A DNA stretch of 52,137 bases, taken from the NCBI RefSeq assembly GCF_001954135.1, contig NZ_MBEQ01000062.1, positions 1-52,137 on the forward strand. The letters run 5' to 3'. The stretch is from Mycobacterium sp. GA-1841 (GTDB taxonomy: Bacteria; Actinomycetota; Actinomycetes; Mycobacteriales; Mycobacteriaceae). The translations under genes and the position numbers were made by a program. Every line of letters starts with the position of its first letter. Within the stretch, counting starts at the first letter, position 1. Below are positions 42,547 to 51,487 of the stretch, in pieces. The notes under the pieces were generated by a model. That model did not search any database. It saw nothing but the letters and a program-made list of their open reading frames with translations, and was not told the DNA's origin.

Positions 42547-43374
42547 ATGGCCAACTTGGACCGTCGAAAAATGATGATGTTGTCGGGTCTCGGCGTGATG
42601 GCGGCGGCGCTACCCGCCCAGCAGGCCCACGCGCTTCCCGCCAAGCCCCAGGCCCCGCGTGTTCCGGCGCCGTCCGCGGTGAACTACGTGTTCGCCGACG
42701 AGTTCGACGGGCCTGCGGGCTCGTCGCCGAACACGGCGAAGTGGACCATCGCCAAGGCCCGCGAGACCATCAAGGACCCCACCTACTGGGAGCAGCCCGG
42801 TCGCATCGGCCAGTACCGCGACGACCGCAAGAACGCCTTCCTCGACGGCAAGGGAAACCTCGTCATCCGCGCCACGAAGGAAGGCGACACCTACTACGGG
42901 GCCAAGCTGGCCAGCGTGTGGGAGGGCGGCGCCGGGCACACCTGGGAGGCGCGGATCAAGTTCAACTGCCTGACCGCCGGCGCCTGGCCGGCCTTCTGGC
43001 TCGGCACCCTCGGTGAGGGTGAGCTCGACATCGTCGAGTGGTACGGCAACGGCAAATGGCCCTCGGCCACCACCGTGCACGCCAAGTCCAACGGTGGCGA
43101 GTGGGAGACCCACAACATCGCCGTCGACACCGGCTGGCACACCTGGCGCACGCAGTGGGACGCCAACGGTGCCCGGTTCTGGCAGGACTACACCGACGGT
43201 GCGAAACCGTATTTCGAGGTCGCGGCGAGCCAGCTGCCGGACTGGCCGTTCAATCAACCGGGCTACACGATGTTCGTCGTGCTGAACCTTGCCGTCGCGG
43301 GCTCCGGCGGAGAAGATCCCAGCGGGGGCACCTATCCGGCCGACATGCTCGTGGACTACGTGCGCGTCTGGTAG
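42547..43374 (+). CDS. Family 16 glycoside hydrolase (beta-1,3-glucanase type), exported
   Basis: 275 residues. DRRKMMMLSG (5-14) is a twin-arginine-type signal, followed by a short hydrophobic stretch and AHA cleavage near 29. The GH16 core shows the catalytic pair in GELDIVEWYG: nucleophile Glu159, Asp161 and acid/base Glu164, within the ExDxxE signature. Residues 144-152 (AGAWPAFWL) and GWHTWRTQWD are family typical. The expected substrate is laminarin-like beta-1,3-glucan. It resembles M. tuberculosis Rv0315. A TATCGT box lies eight bases before the ATG. The stop is one base from the convergent ligase gene. Confidence 0.9.
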   Translation: MANLDRRKMMMLSGLGVMAAALPAQQAHALPAKPQAPRVPAPSAVNYVFADEFDGPAGSSPNTAKWTIAKARETIKDPTYWEQPGRIGQYRDDRKNAFLDGKGNLVIRATKEGDTYYGAKLASVWEGGAGHTWEARIKFNCLTAGAWPAFWLGTLGEGELDIVEWYGNGKWPSATTVHAKSNGGEWETHNIAVDTGWHTWRTQWDANGARFWQDYTDGAKPYFEVAASQLPDWPFNQPGYTMFVVLNLAVAGSGGEDPSGGTYPADMLVDYVRVW

Positions 43375-43375
43375 C

Positions 43376-45037
43376 TCAGGGTTCGATCTGCATTTCGGTC
43401 AGCACCCGCCGGAGTAGCTTTCCGGTGGCGTTGCGCGGCAGTTCGTCGATGAACACCACGTCGCGTGGCACCTTGTGGCGGGCCAGGTTGTCCTTCACGT
43501 ACTGCTTGATGTCGGCTGGGTTCTGCGTCGCGCCGGGCTCGGAAACGATGAAGGCGCGCAACCGTTTTCCGAACTCGACGTCGTCGACGCCCACCACCGC
43601 CACGTCGGCGACGTCGGTGCGTTGCTCCAGCAGGTTCTCCACTTCCTGCGGAAAGACGTTCTCACCGCCCGAGACGATCATGTCGTCGTCGCGGCCGTCG
43701 ACGAACAGCAGTCCGTCGTCGTCGAAGTGGCCCATGTCGCCGCTGGACATGTAGCCGTCGATGATCTGCTTGCTGCGGCCGTCGGTGTAGCCCTGAAACG
43801 GTGCACCATTGCGGACGAAGATGCGGCCGCGGCGGTTTCGGCCGTGGACGCGTTGGTCGTGTTCGTCGTAGAGCACCACCTCGCAGGTGACCGGGGCCCG
43901 ACCCGCGGTGCCGGGTGCGGCACGCAACTCGGCCGGGGTGGCCACCGACGCGATGGCGCATTCCGTCGAGCCGTACATGTTGTAGAGGACGTCGCCGAAC
44001 GTGTCCTGCACCCGGGTGGACAACTCGGGGCTCAGCGCCGACCCGGCGATCAGGATGACCTTCAGGGACGACGTGTCGTACTTGGCGATGACGTCGGGAC
44101 CGAGTTCGACCATCCGGTGCAGCATGGTCGGCACGGCCACCAGCATGTCGGCCGAATGCTCGGCGATGAGTTTGAGGGTGCCCTCGGCATTGAACCGCCG
44201 GGCCGTCACGACCTTGTTGCCCAACGCCGCGCCCACCCCGTAGGTGGCCCAGCCGGTGCTGTGAAAGATCGGGGAGACGATGACCATGGTTCCCTTGCGC
44301 GGGAACGGGATTCGGTCGATGATCTGTGCCGTCGCCAGCGGCGACACCGAACCGCGCGGCGCGCCTTTGGGTAGCCCGGTGGTGCCGCTGGTGAGGATCA
44401 CCGAACCGCCTGGCCGGCTCGGCGGCGGCAACGGCTCGGTGGAATTCGCGGCGACGAGGGCATCGAGAGTACGGGCTCCCGGTGGCAGCTCGGCACCGTC
44501 GTCCACCCACGTCACCACGCGCGGCAGGTCGGAGGGCAGCGCGTCGAGCAGACCGAGGAACTCGCTGTCGTGCAGCATCACGCTGACCTTCTCGCGCTCG
44601 CAGACCTGCGCGAACTGTGGTTTGGCGAAGCCCGTGTTCATCAACACCATCCGGGCGCCCAGCTTGCCGCACGCGGCCATCGCGAGCGCCAGGCCGCGGT
44701 GGTCACGGCACAGCACGCCGACCACCGAACCTTCGACGACGCCGAGAGACTGCAGTCCATGCGCCAGGGCCCACGATTGATCGTCGATCTCTTGATAGGT
44801 CAACGTGCCGCGCTCGTCGACGATGGCCGGCAACGTCGGGAACCGGTGGGCGCCCTGGATCGCCATCGTGGCCTGTGGTCCGTACACGGGGGCGAGTTTT
44901 GCGGCCCGAACCGCCGACTTCAGGTCTTTGAGGTCGAGCACGCCGGTGGCGGTCAGGCGCTGGACCGCGTGCCCGGACTCGGCCGCCCGCTGCAGCGTCT
45001 GGCGAATACCGCCCAGCATGTCGGTTACACCACGCAT
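43376..45037 (-). CDS. Long-chain-acyl-CoA synthetase (FadD family)
   Basis: 553-residue ANL enzyme forming acyl-AMP and acyl-CoA. Phosphate loop LTSGTTGLPKGAPRG, YNMYGSTECA (adenine), GDMGHFDDDGLLFVDGRDDDMI (hinge and A8) and the C-terminal ATGKLLRR lysine. The N-terminal 50 residues (RQTLQRAAESGHAVQRL) carry no known domain. It resembles the FadD12 group in length but I did not verify the paralogue. ATG 45037 overlaps the end of the upstream hydrolase gene by 13 bases; ATG 45019 (MLGGIRQ) is an alternative. It probably forms an operon with the secreted hydrolase gene. Confidence 0.87.
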   Translation of the reverse strand: MRGVTDMLGGIRQTLQRAAESGHAVQRLTATGVLDLKDLKSAVRAAKLAPVYGPQATMAIQGAHRFPTLPAIVDERGTLTYQEIDDQSWALAHGLQSLGVVEGSVVGVLCRDHRGLALAMAACGKLGARMVLMNTGFAKPQFAQVCEREKVSVMLHDSEFLGLLDALPSDLPRVVTWVDDGAELPPGARTLDALVAANSTEPLPPPSRPGGSVILTSGTTGLPKGAPRGSVSPLATAQIIDRIPFPRKGTMVIVSPIFHSTGWATYGVGAALGNKVVTARRFNAEGTLKLIAEHSADMLVAVPTMLHRMVELGPDVIAKYDTSSLKVILIAGSALSPELSTRVQDTFGDVLYNMYGSTECAIASVATPAELRAAPGTAGRAPVTCEVVLYDEHDQRVHGRNRRGRIFVRNGAPFQGYTDGRSKQIIDGYMSSGDMGHFDDDGLLFVDGRDDDMIVSGGENVFPQEVENLLEQRTDVADVAVVGVDDVEFGKRLRAFIVSEPGATQNPADIKQYVKDNLARHKVPRDVVFIDELPRNATGKLLRRVLTEMQIEP

Positions 45038-46989
45038 GAGCCACCGGAGAACAGGTCGCAGGTGGTCTCCAGACCGTTGAGCACACCGGCGGGGATGGCG
45101 GAGATGAAGTCGGTCAGGCTGATGGCGCGCAACGACGTCATATCGGCAGCTTTCTGTGTGCCGATCAGCACTGCCACGGCGTCACCCTCGGCGGTGGTGA
45201 TCGTGAACGAGTCGTCGCCGTCGCCGTACTGTCCCGCGCAGTCGGTTTCGCACGCCCCCGTCGTGGGATCGATCTTCTCGTCGAACATGTCGTTGATCCA
45301 TCCCGACGACAGCTCCCGCACGGCCAGCGGGTTCTGCGGTTGCGGGAACCCGGCGATGAGGTAGGCGGCCACCTGGATCAGCGGATTGCCGCCCTGCATG
45401 GGATCCATGTGCACGCCGTCTTCGAGCACCACCCCGGTGAACTGCCCCGGCCTGGCCTGCGACAGTTGACTGTTGACGTCGCTGAACACGTTGAGGAAGT
45501 TCAGCGGGGCGCCGATCTCGTAGACCGGGATGTAGTCGTTCGGGTCGTCGTCGCTCGGGTCGATGGTGCCGTTCGTTTCCAGCTCGTCGAGCCGGCTCAT
45601 CGCGTCCGGGACGATCGAGCCCATCGGCACCGCGTCATAGGTCACCACGCCGGCCAGGTGGTTGGTCGTGTCGCCCGTGTAGGTCGGGTCCTCGCGGCGA
45701 CGGGTCAGTCCCTCGGCGTAGTACCCGGCGACCCCGGGGGCGAAGCCACCACCGAGCGAGTGCCCGACGACGACGAAGTCCAAGGGCACGTCGAGATCGC
45801 CGGTGCGGCCGGCCTTGAGTTCGGCGGTGTCCAGGCTGGCGTTGAGTGCGGTACGGTCCGGATCGAGGAACAACTGCGCGACGGCCTCGTGCAGCTTGTC
45901 GCCTCCGAGCCACATGCCGTCGGCCTCGAACGGGTTCGAGGTGTAGGTGGTGGTTACGACGATGCTGTTGGTCGAATGCGCCAGGTATGACGCGGTGTAG
46001 CTGTAGAGCGGGCCGTTGGCCAGGAACCCGTGTTGCAGGTAGATCATCCGGGTGGGTGCGGGCTGCCCCTCCTGCGTGGTGGGGACATACCAATTCGACT
46101 CGACTTCATGGCCTTCGGAGACCACCAGCGTGGAGGTACTGACCTGCACCGAGTCCCGCAGGCCCGCGGGAATCACCGGGTCACCGCCGACCACCCGCTC
46201 CAGCGTGGCGAGCGTATCGAACACGACGTCCCCGAGAAACGACAGCGGCTTCGGGTAATTCTGCGGCTCGGGGTTGAGGGCGAGCGCCCCGAGACTGCGC
46301 AGCACATCGTGGATCGTCTCGAGCGGATCGTGGGGGCTCGGGTTGGCCGTCGTCGAAGCGAGGCTGCGGATGCGCCCTGCGGAACCGTCCAGGTCTGACG
46401 GCGCCGACGTCACGACGTTGCGCGACATCGTGCCGATCGATGCCTCGGTTTCGGCGGCCGGTTCGGTTGCCGGTGTGGGCGTCGGTGTCGGCGGGTTCAC
46501 CCGCTCGCGGGCTGCAGCCCGTGCCGAGCGGATCTTGATCGGCGGCCGCACCCGGACTTCGACGGCCTTCGGCGCCTCCTCGGTCGTGGCACGGCTGTCA
46601 TCCCGAAACAACGTGCGGGCCTTGGTCGCAACCGAATCGGTGACTTCGGTCGTTGCGGCGTCGGTCGAGGTCTTGTTCTGGTTCTTCTCGGCCTCTGCTT
46701 TTTCGGGCTTGTCCGTCTTGTCCGTCTTGTCGGCTTTGTCTGTCTTCTCGGCCTTATCTGGCTTGTCGGCCTTGGTTCGCGAAATCCCGGGCTTCACCCG
46801 CTGTTTCGCGACGTGCGCCTTTCGCTGATGGGATCGCTGTGAGGAATCGTTGTGGGTGGCCGCCGACCCCGCATCCTTCTTCGACGGCCCGTCCTCGTCG
46901 GCGTGGGCGGTTGCCGCCCCGGCGAGCATGGCCGCCGATATTCCCGCCGTGAAAACCCCGGCGCCCACCCACGTTGCGACTCGTGTCAT
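45025..46989 (-). CDS. Large exported alpha/beta-hydrolase with Lys/Asp-rich repeat
   Basis: 654 residues. Signal peptide to about 30 (AHA). Residues 33-185 are a long disordered linker, including a Lys/Asp repeat (DKAEKTDKADKTDKTDKPEK, about 78-97) and Pro/Thr-rich TPTPTP. The C-terminal half is an alpha/beta hydrolase with HGFLANGPLYS (oxyanion) and nucleophile VGHSLGGG (Ser411). It ends in a Cys-bearing tail (CDLFSGGSCVV). The surface-type linker resembles cell-wall-spanning anchors. Upstream of and overlapping the acyl-CoA synthetase gene, which suggests the hydrolase frees an acyl group that the ligase then activates. Confidence 0.78.
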   Translation of the reverse strand: MTRVATWVGAGVFTAGISAAMLAGAATAHADEDGPSKKDAGSAATHNDSSQRSHQRKAHVAKQRVKPGISRTKADKPDKAEKTDKADKTDKTDKPEKAEAEKNQNKTSTDAATTEVTDSVATKARTLFRDDSRATTEEAPKAVEVRVRPPIKIRSARAAARERVNPPTPTPTPATEPAAETEASIGTMSRNVVTSAPSDLDGSAGRIRSLASTTANPSPHDPLETIHDVLRSLGALALNPEPQNYPKPLSFLGDVVFDTLATLERVVGGDPVIPAGLRDSVQVSTSTLVVSEGHEVESNWYVPTTQEGQPAPTRMIYLQHGFLANGPLYSYTASYLAHSTNSIVVTTTYTSNPFEADGMWLGGDKLHEAVAQLFLDPDRTALNASLDTAELKAGRTGDLDVPLDFVVVGHSLGGGFAPGVAGYYAEGLTRRREDPTYTGDTTNHLAGVVTYDAVPMGSIVPDAMSRLDELETNGTIDPSDDDPNDYIPVYEIGAPLNFLNVFSDVNSQLSQARPGQFTGVVLEDGVHMDPMQGGNPLIQVAAYLIAGFPQPQNPLAVRELSSGWINDMFDEKIDPTTGACETDCAGQYGDGDDSFTITTAEGDAVAVLIGTQKAADMTSLRAISLTDFISAIPAGVLNGLETTCDLFSGGSCVV

Positions 46990-47088
46990 TCCCGCCCCCC
47001 TGTGCGTCCACTTCGACCTCTGGCACGCTAACGGGAGCGGGTGGCTTTGCGGGCGGGATTCGCCGAGATCAGTTGGCGCAGCCGGGCG

Positions 47089-48582
47089 TCAGGCCTCGCT
47101 CATCCCCTCGACGGGTTCGGGGACAGCGCCCTGGCGTACGGCTTTCTCGATGCGCTCACCGAGATCGGCGTCGACGTTGCGCCAGTACTCAAATGCGCGT
47201 TCCAAGACATCGCCGGTGACGGCGCCGTCCAGCGCACCGGCGATCTGCTCGACGGCCGCGGTGCGTTGCGCGTCGTCCCAGACCTCGCGGACCAGCGTGC
47301 CGGGCTGACCGAAATCGTCGTCCTCGGAATGCAGGCTGTAGGCCGCGCGGAGCAATTCGCCGTCGGTTTCCCAGCCGTCCTCGGCCGGTCCGGTGATGTC
47401 TGCGAACGAACGGCCGGTGCTGTTGGGTGCGTAGACCGCCGCGGCCCCGGCGTGGTGGTAGGTCATCTGGCCGTCGAACATGTAGGTGTTGACGTCGACA
47501 CCCTCGCGCGGTTGGTTGACCGGCAATTGGTGGAAGTTGGTGCCGATCCGGTTGCGTTGGGCGTCGTTGTAGGCGAAGGCGCGGCCGAGCAGCATCTTGT
47601 CCGGCGACAGCCCGATGCCGGGCACGGTGTTGCCCGGCGAGAAGGCGGCTTGTTCGATTTCGGCAAAGAAGTTCTCCGGGTTTCGATTCAGCGTGTAGGT
47701 GCCCACCTGGATCAACGGGTAGTCGGCATGCGACCACGTCTTGGTCAGGTCGAACGGGTTGAACCGATAGTCGGCAGCCTCGGCGTAGGGCATCACCTGC
47801 ACCGAGAGCCGCCAGCTGGGGTGGTCGCCGCGTTCGATGGCGTCGAACAGGTCTCGGCGGTGGAAGTCGGCGTCCTCACCGGCTAGTGCCGCGGCTTCGG
47901 CGTTGGTGAGGAACTCCATGCCCTGCTCGGTGTGGAAGTGGTATTTGACCCAGAACTTCTCGCCTCCGGCGTTGACCCACATGAACGTGTGCGATCCGTA
48001 ACCGTTCATGTGCCGCCACGTCCGCGGCAGGCCCCGCTGCCCCATCAGATACGTAACCTGGTGTGCCGATTCAGGATTGAGGGTCCAGAAGTCCCACTGC
48101 ATCTGGCCCGAGCGCAACCCGGAATCCGGCAGGCGCTTCTGGCTGCGGATGAAGTGCGGAAACTTCATCGGGTCCCGCAGAAAAAAGATCGGTGTGTTGT
48201 TGCCGACGAGGTCGTAATTGCCTTCGGAGGTATAGAACTTCATCGCGTAGCCACGTACGTCACGCCAGGTGTCCGGGCTGCCCTGCTCCCCGGCGACGGT
48301 GGAGAACCGCACCAGCAGATCGGTTTCGGCGCCCTTCTGGAAAAGCGCGGCCTTGGTGTACTGCGAGACGTCCTCGGTGACCTTCAAGACGCCGAAGGCG
48401 CCGGCACCCTTGGCGTGCGGGCTGCGCTCCGGAACGCGTTCGCGGTTGAAATGTGCCATCTGCTCGAGAAAGTGCACGTCGTGCAGGACGATCGGCCCGT
48501 TGGGCCCGACGGTCAGCGAATTGCGGTCACTGGCGGCCGGCGCTCCGCTGCCGGTGGTCGAGCCGGTTGGGGATGCACTCAT
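47089..48582 (-). CDS. katA: Monofunctional heme catalase, small-subunit (clade 3) type
   Basis: 497-residue catalase converting H2O2 to water and oxygen. Distal His56 (PERSPHAKG), distal Asn129 (VGNNTP), proximal Tyr338 in [14 protein letters not shown] with Arg334. The length is that of a short-subunit enzyme, without the C-terminal flavodoxin-like domain of large ones. ATG 48582 has GGAGA. Divergent from the PAS/MarR/OsmC/hemerythrin string across a 162-base spacer containing palindromes. Most M. tuberculosis strains rely on katG, so this extra catalase is a feature of environmental mycobacteria. Confidence 0.95.
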   Translation of the reverse strand: MSASPTGSTTGSGAPAASDRNSLTVGPNGPIVLHDVHFLEQMAHFNRERVPERSPHAKGAGAFGVLKVTEDVSQYTKAALFQKGAETDLLVRFSTVAGEQGSPDTWRDVRGYAMKFYTSEGNYDLVGNNTPIFFLRDPMKFPHFIRSQKRLPDSGLRSGQMQWDFWTLNPESAHQVTYLMGQRGLPRTWRHMNGYGSHTFMWVNAGGEKFWVKYHFHTEQGMEFLTNAEAAALAGEDADFHRRDLFDAIERGDHPSWRLSVQVMPYAEAADYRFNPFDLTKTWSHADYPLIQVGTYTLNRNPENFFAEIEQAAFSPGNTVPGIGLSPDKMLLGRAFAYNDAQRNRIGTNFHQLPVNQPREGVDVNTYMFDGQMTYHHAGAAAVYAPNSTGRSFADITGPAEDGWETDGELLRAAYSLHSEDDDFGQPGTLVREVWDDAQRTAAVEQIAGALDGAVTGDVLERAFEYWRNVDADLGERIEKAVRQGAVPEPVEGMSEA

Positions 48583-48703
48583 GTCATTCTCCGTTCAGTT
48601 GGGCTGTTTTCTGGGCTGTCAATCGGGGCATGTACCCCAAAACATCACTTCCGCCACGTCGATCCGGTATCCAGGCACGTCAAGCCTCACCATGACCCCT
48701 AAT

Positions 48704-48718
48704 CTTGCATAAAGCAAG
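48704..48718. promoter_or_regulatory. Palindrome in the katA/PAS intergenic region
   Basis: CTTGCATAAAGCAAG is a perfect 5-bp inverted repeat with a five-base A/T spacer. It lies just upstream of the candidate -10 box for the PAS operon, where a repressor would block it. The MarR protein encoded in the operon is the obvious candidate. Confidence 0.5.
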
Positions 48719-48731
48719 GGTTGTTGAGTGC

Positions 48732-48737
48732 AATACT
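48732..48737 (+). promoter_or_regulatory. -10 box for a leaderless PAS-operon transcript
   Basis: AATACT fits the NANNNT mycobacterial pattern and lies seven bases before the ATG at 48745. No ribosome-binding site precedes that ATG, which supports leaderless translation. Confidence 0.45.
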
Positions 48738-48744
48738 GAATTTT

Positions 48745-49161
48745 ATGGACGAGACGATGATCGCCACTGCACTGTTTTCCGGACCTGATGCAATCATGGC
48801 CGCAGACCGAAACGGGTTGATCACGTTCTGGAATGGCGGCGCCGAGCGGCTGTTCGGGTTTTCCGCCGAGCATGCCATCGGTGAGTCGCTGGACCTGATC
48901 ATCCCGAAGCGGCTGCGCGCCCGGCATTGGGCCGGGTGGCACCAGGTCATGGAGACCGGGAAAAGCCGCTACGGCGACGGGGACATGCTCGCAGTGCCGG
49001 CCGTGCGGGCAGACGGCTCGACGATCTCGGTGGAGTTCGTCATCCACCCGCTGGCCGACAACCAGGGCCAACTCCTCGGTATCGCCGCCACGTTGCGTGA
49101 TGTCACCGCCCGTTTCGAGGAAACCCGCGAACTACGCCGTCAGCTTGCCGAACGCGGATGA
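48745..49161 (+). CDS. Free-standing PAS-domain sensor, FixL-like heme candidate
   Basis: 138-residue single PAS domain (about 10-125) with a short C-terminal helix (FEETRELRRQLAERG), no output domain. PDAIMAADRNGLITFWNGGAERLFGF is the PAS start. The segment IPKRLRARHWAGWHQVMETGKSRY aligns with the heme-PAS of FixL around its ligand His200, putting His61 here as proximal ligand. VRADGSTISVEFVIHPL and IAATLRDVTARFEE complete the fold. ATG 48745 is leaderless; upstream TTG codons are ignored. The MarR gene overlaps its stop (ATGA), so the sensor and regulator are made together. Confidence 0.75.
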   Translation: MDETMIATALFSGPDAIMAADRNGLITFWNGGAERLFGFSAEHAIGESLDLIIPKRLRARHWAGWHQVMETGKSRYGDGDMLAVPAVRADGSTISVEFVIHPLADNQGQLLGIAATLRDVTARFEETRELRRQLAERG

Positions 49162-49616
49162 CCAAGACCGCCGTCGACGAGTTGCTGGCCTTCGAAACGG
49201 CGACCCGCGATCTGGTCGGGGTGGCGTTGCGCAGCCTGGAGCAGCTTGAGGTTTCGCTGCCACAGTTCCGGCTGCTGGCTGCGTTGCAGGACCGGGGTCG
49301 GTCCACGTCCACGCAGTGCGCGAAGGCGCTCGGAGTGGCCGGGTCATCGGTTACCCGCCTGGCCGATCGGCTGCACGCTTCGGGCCATCTGGTGCGGGTC
49401 ACCGACCCGTCGAACCGCAGAATCGTCGCCTTGGAGCTGACGCCGCAGGGACGCAAGCTGGTCAAACGGGCCGCGACCCGCCGTCGCCGCGAGCTGAGCC
49501 GAGTCCTGGACCAGATCGACCCCGCCCAGCGGGCCGCCTGCGCGGCCGTCCTCGCCGCCCTGCACGAACGGTTCGGTGATGGCCACGCCGATGCGCCGAG
49601 GCCGATACCGCTGTAG
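49158..49616 (+). CDS. MarR-family transcriptional regulator
   Basis: 152 residues. The winged helix spans about 45-100: RSTSTQCAKALGVAGSSVTRLADRL and VTDPSNRRIVALELTPQGRKL (wing), typical MarR. One Cys (about 54) lies in the first DNA-binding helix and not at the N-terminal sensing position of OhrR. Its ATG overlaps the PAS stop by four bases. A MarR-type palindrome (49667-49683) lies immediately downstream, before osmC, so the probable target is osmC, the operon itself, and perhaps katA. Confidence 0.9.
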   Translation: MTKTAVDELLAFETATRDLVGVALRSLEQLEVSLPQFRLLAALQDRGRSTSTQCAKALGVAGSSVTRLADRLHASGHLVRVTDPSNRRIVALELTPQGRKLVKRAATRRRRELSRVLDQIDPAQRAACAAVLAALHERFGDGHADAPRPIPL

Positions 49617-49666
49617 CCATCTCGGCCTTGGCTCTGGCCTTACCCGGGACTTCGGCGTAGTTTTTC

Positions 49667-49683
49667 TACAAGTCCATATTGTA
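49667..49683. promoter_or_regulatory. MarR-type operator upstream of osmC
   Basis: TACAA-N7-TTGTA, flanked by T and A runs, resembles the OhrR/MarR box TACAATT-AATTGTA. It lies 20 bases before the osmC ATG, where binding would block a promoter in the 86-base gap. Confidence 0.6.
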
Positions 49684-49702
49684 AAAACGCGGAGGGTGGG
49701 TA

Positions 49703-50140
49703 ATGAGCATCGCCGAACGCAGCACCGGCACCGTCTGGCAGGGACCGCTCGCGTCAGGAACGGGGCAACTGACCTCCGGCAGCGGGGCATTGACCGGGCT
49801 CGACGTCACCTGGGCGGCCCGCACCGAGGCGCCCGGCGGCAAAACCAGTCCGGAGGAGCTGGCCGCGGCCGCGCACTCGTCGTGCTTCTCGATGGCGCTC
49901 GCACTCAAGCTCGGCGAGCACCATCTGAGCCCGCGCCGGCTCGACGTGCAGGCCACCGTGACGCTCGACGAGATCGACGGCCTGCCCACCATCGTCACCT
50001 CGGCCTTGACCGTCAAAGCGCAGGTCGACGGCGTCGACGGCGAAAGTTTCCAGCGGATCGTCGACGAGGCCGCTGCGTTGTGCCCGGTGTCCCGGTTGTT
50101 CGCCGGAGCCAAGATCAGCGTGGAAGCCGAACTCGAATGA
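49703..50140 (+). CDS. osmC: OsmC/Ohr-family organic hydroperoxide resistance protein
   Basis: 145 residues. Thiol-dependent peroxidase reducing organic hydroperoxides. Peroxidatic Cys61 (HSSCFSM) and resolving Cys127 (ALCPVSRL) are both present, with the ELAAAAHSSC segment typical of OsmC. The strong ribosome-binding site CGGAGGGTGGG precedes ATG 49703. A MarR-type operator lies just upstream. The hemerythrin gene overlaps its stop (ATGA). Confidence 0.94.
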   Translation: MSIAERSTGTVWQGPLASGTGQLTSGSGALTGLDVTWAARTEAPGGKTSPEELAAAAHSSCFSMALALKLGEHHLSPRRLDVQATVTLDEIDGLPTIVTSALTVKAQVDGVDGESFQRIVDEAAALCPVSRLFAGAKISVEAELE

Positions 50141-50613
50141 CTGTGAGCGCCACCCTCGAACGCGAACACCGCACCATCGACGAGGGCATCATCGATTTCC
50201 TTCGCTCCGACGCCTCGACAGTCACCCCTGAAAAGCGCACCGGCCTACGGGATGCCATCGCGCTGCTCCGGCGCCATATCTACATCGAAGAGGAGTACTT
50301 GTTTCCGCCACTACGCGCGGCCGGCCTGTTCGGTCCGGTGCTGGTGATGGTGCACGAACACGGATTGATGTGGCCACTTCTCGACAAACTCGAGCGGCTG
50401 GTTGTCGACGACGAAGACGCCGCCGCCGCGCAGCTGTGTCGAGACCTGCTGGAACAGCTCAACACCCACAACATGAAGGAAGAGCGAATCCTCTACCCGC
50501 AGGCCGACGGCACCCTGGCGCAGGGCGACCTCGACGAACTGGCCGAGTTGTTCAGCGCCGCCGCCGTTCCCGAGGGCTGGTTCTGCGGCGGCGTGGCCGC
50601 TACTTCGGAGTGA
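50137..50613 (+). CDS. Hemerythrin HHE-domain protein
   Basis: 158-residue four-helix protein. Candidate diiron ligands are His11 (LEREHRTID), His47 and Glu51 (RRHIYIEEEYLFP), His73 or His75 (MVHEHG), and His111 with Glu115/116 (LNTHNMKEERILYP), fitting the HHE pattern. Such proteins bind oxygen or nitric oxide or help repair iron centres. It is translationally coupled to osmC (ATGA) and is the last gene of the PAS-MarR-OsmC-hemerythrin string. Its end overlaps the convergent lipoprotein gene by 14 bases. Confidence 0.92.
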   Translation: MTVSATLEREHRTIDEGIIDFLRSDASTVTPEKRTGLRDAIALLRRHIYIEEEYLFPPLRAAGLFGPVLVMVHEHGLMWPLLDKLERLVVDDEDAAAAQLCRDLLEQLNTHNMKEERILYPQADGTLAQGDLDELAELFSAAAVPEGWFCGGVAATSE

Positions 50614-51214
50614 CGGTCTCGGCGAACGTGCCGCCGCCCTTGTTCAGCCAGCTGATGCTGCCGTGCTGGAACTCGGTGACCCAGCCGCCGTTGGTGGCAT
50701 CCGGACCGCCGCCCGTCTCGGATTCGTCGTCGGTCGGGAAGCCCAAGGTGCCTGCGGGGCCGCCATTTTCGTTGTACACCCGCAAGATCTCACCCTGCAC
50801 CACATGGGCACCTGTCGACGGTGAGGAGAAGATGGTGCCGTTGGCGAACGCCTGCACCGTGCCGTCGCCGACCTTCTGTGGCTGCGCTGTCGGAGCGCCC
50901 AATGCACCCTCGCCGCCGGCGTCGGAATAGGCCTTCGCAGTCGGAGCGTCGAGCGTCACCTCGCCGACACCGGGAGCGTTGATCGTGGTGGGCGCACCTT
51001 CGACGGCCGACGAAACCGCGGTCGAGGCCGAGCTGGCCCCGGATTTCACCGCACTCGTGCCGGCGTCGACCGCCGACGACGCGGCACTCGTCGCACTCGA
51101 CAAGGCATCCCTTGTCTGGTCCTTCGATTCTTCCGAGCATGCAACGACAGTCGCGCCGGCGATGGCGAAAGCTGCAGCTAGCACACCTGTGCGTTTGATC
51201 AGCTTTGGGTTCAT
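50600..51214 (-). CDS. LGFP-repeat lipoprotein
   Basis: 204 residues. Lipobox ATVVAC places the lipidated Cys at 26. A Ser/Ala-rich helical tract (about 38-70) with a repeating SSA pattern precedes the C-terminal part with LGFP-type motifs (EGALGAPT and GTLGFPTDDE), domains thought to bind cell-wall polysaccharide or anchor to it. Related LGFP proteins occur in mycolic-acid bacteria. The spacer to the next gene upstream is 72 bases. Function unknown; cell-envelope role expected. Confidence 0.82.
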   Translation of the reverse strand: MNPKLIKRTGVLAAAFAIAGATVVACSEESKDQTRDALSSATSAASSAVDAGTSAVKSGASSASTAVSSAVEGAPTTINAPGVGEVTLDAPTAKAYSDAGGEGALGAPTAQPQKVGDGTVQAFANGTIFSSPSTGAHVVQGEILRVYNENGGPAGTLGFPTDDESETGGGPDATNGGWVTEFQHGSISWLNKGGGTFAETVTPK

Positions 51215-51286
51215 TTCCCGAACGTAACACCGGGGACAACGACGCGTCAGCAGAAACCGAGATACCGAGATGGGCAGCTAGTACTC

Positions 51287-51481
51287 TCAATCGCCCGATT
51301 TTCGGCGCAGTGAGTGCACCGCTGCCACCGCCACCGAGATCCCGACACTCAACGCAAACACCGCCAGAACCAGGTGCCGGACGCCGTCGGTGGCGACGAA
51401 CGCCCACACCTGCAGACCCCCGGCGATCAGCGACAAGATGCCGAATGCCAGGCCGGCGAGGGCGAGACGACGGTCTGTCAT
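51287..51481 (-). CDS. Small two-helix membrane protein
   Basis: 64 residues with two hydrophobic segments (about 6-28 and 37-56) and a basic C-terminus (SLRRKSGD). No recognised family. The ATG lies at leaderless distance from TACACT, which supports this short frame as real. Role unknown. Confidence 0.6.
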   Translation of the reverse strand: MTDRRLALAGLAFGILSLIAGGLQVWAFVATDGVRHLVLAVFALSVGISVAVAAVHSLRRKSGD

Positions 51482-51487
51482 GTCCGC

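Noticed and set aside
48625..48638. GGGGCATGTACCCC as catalase operator
   Set aside because: Only four-base GC arms around CATGTA; too weak to support a specific regulator.
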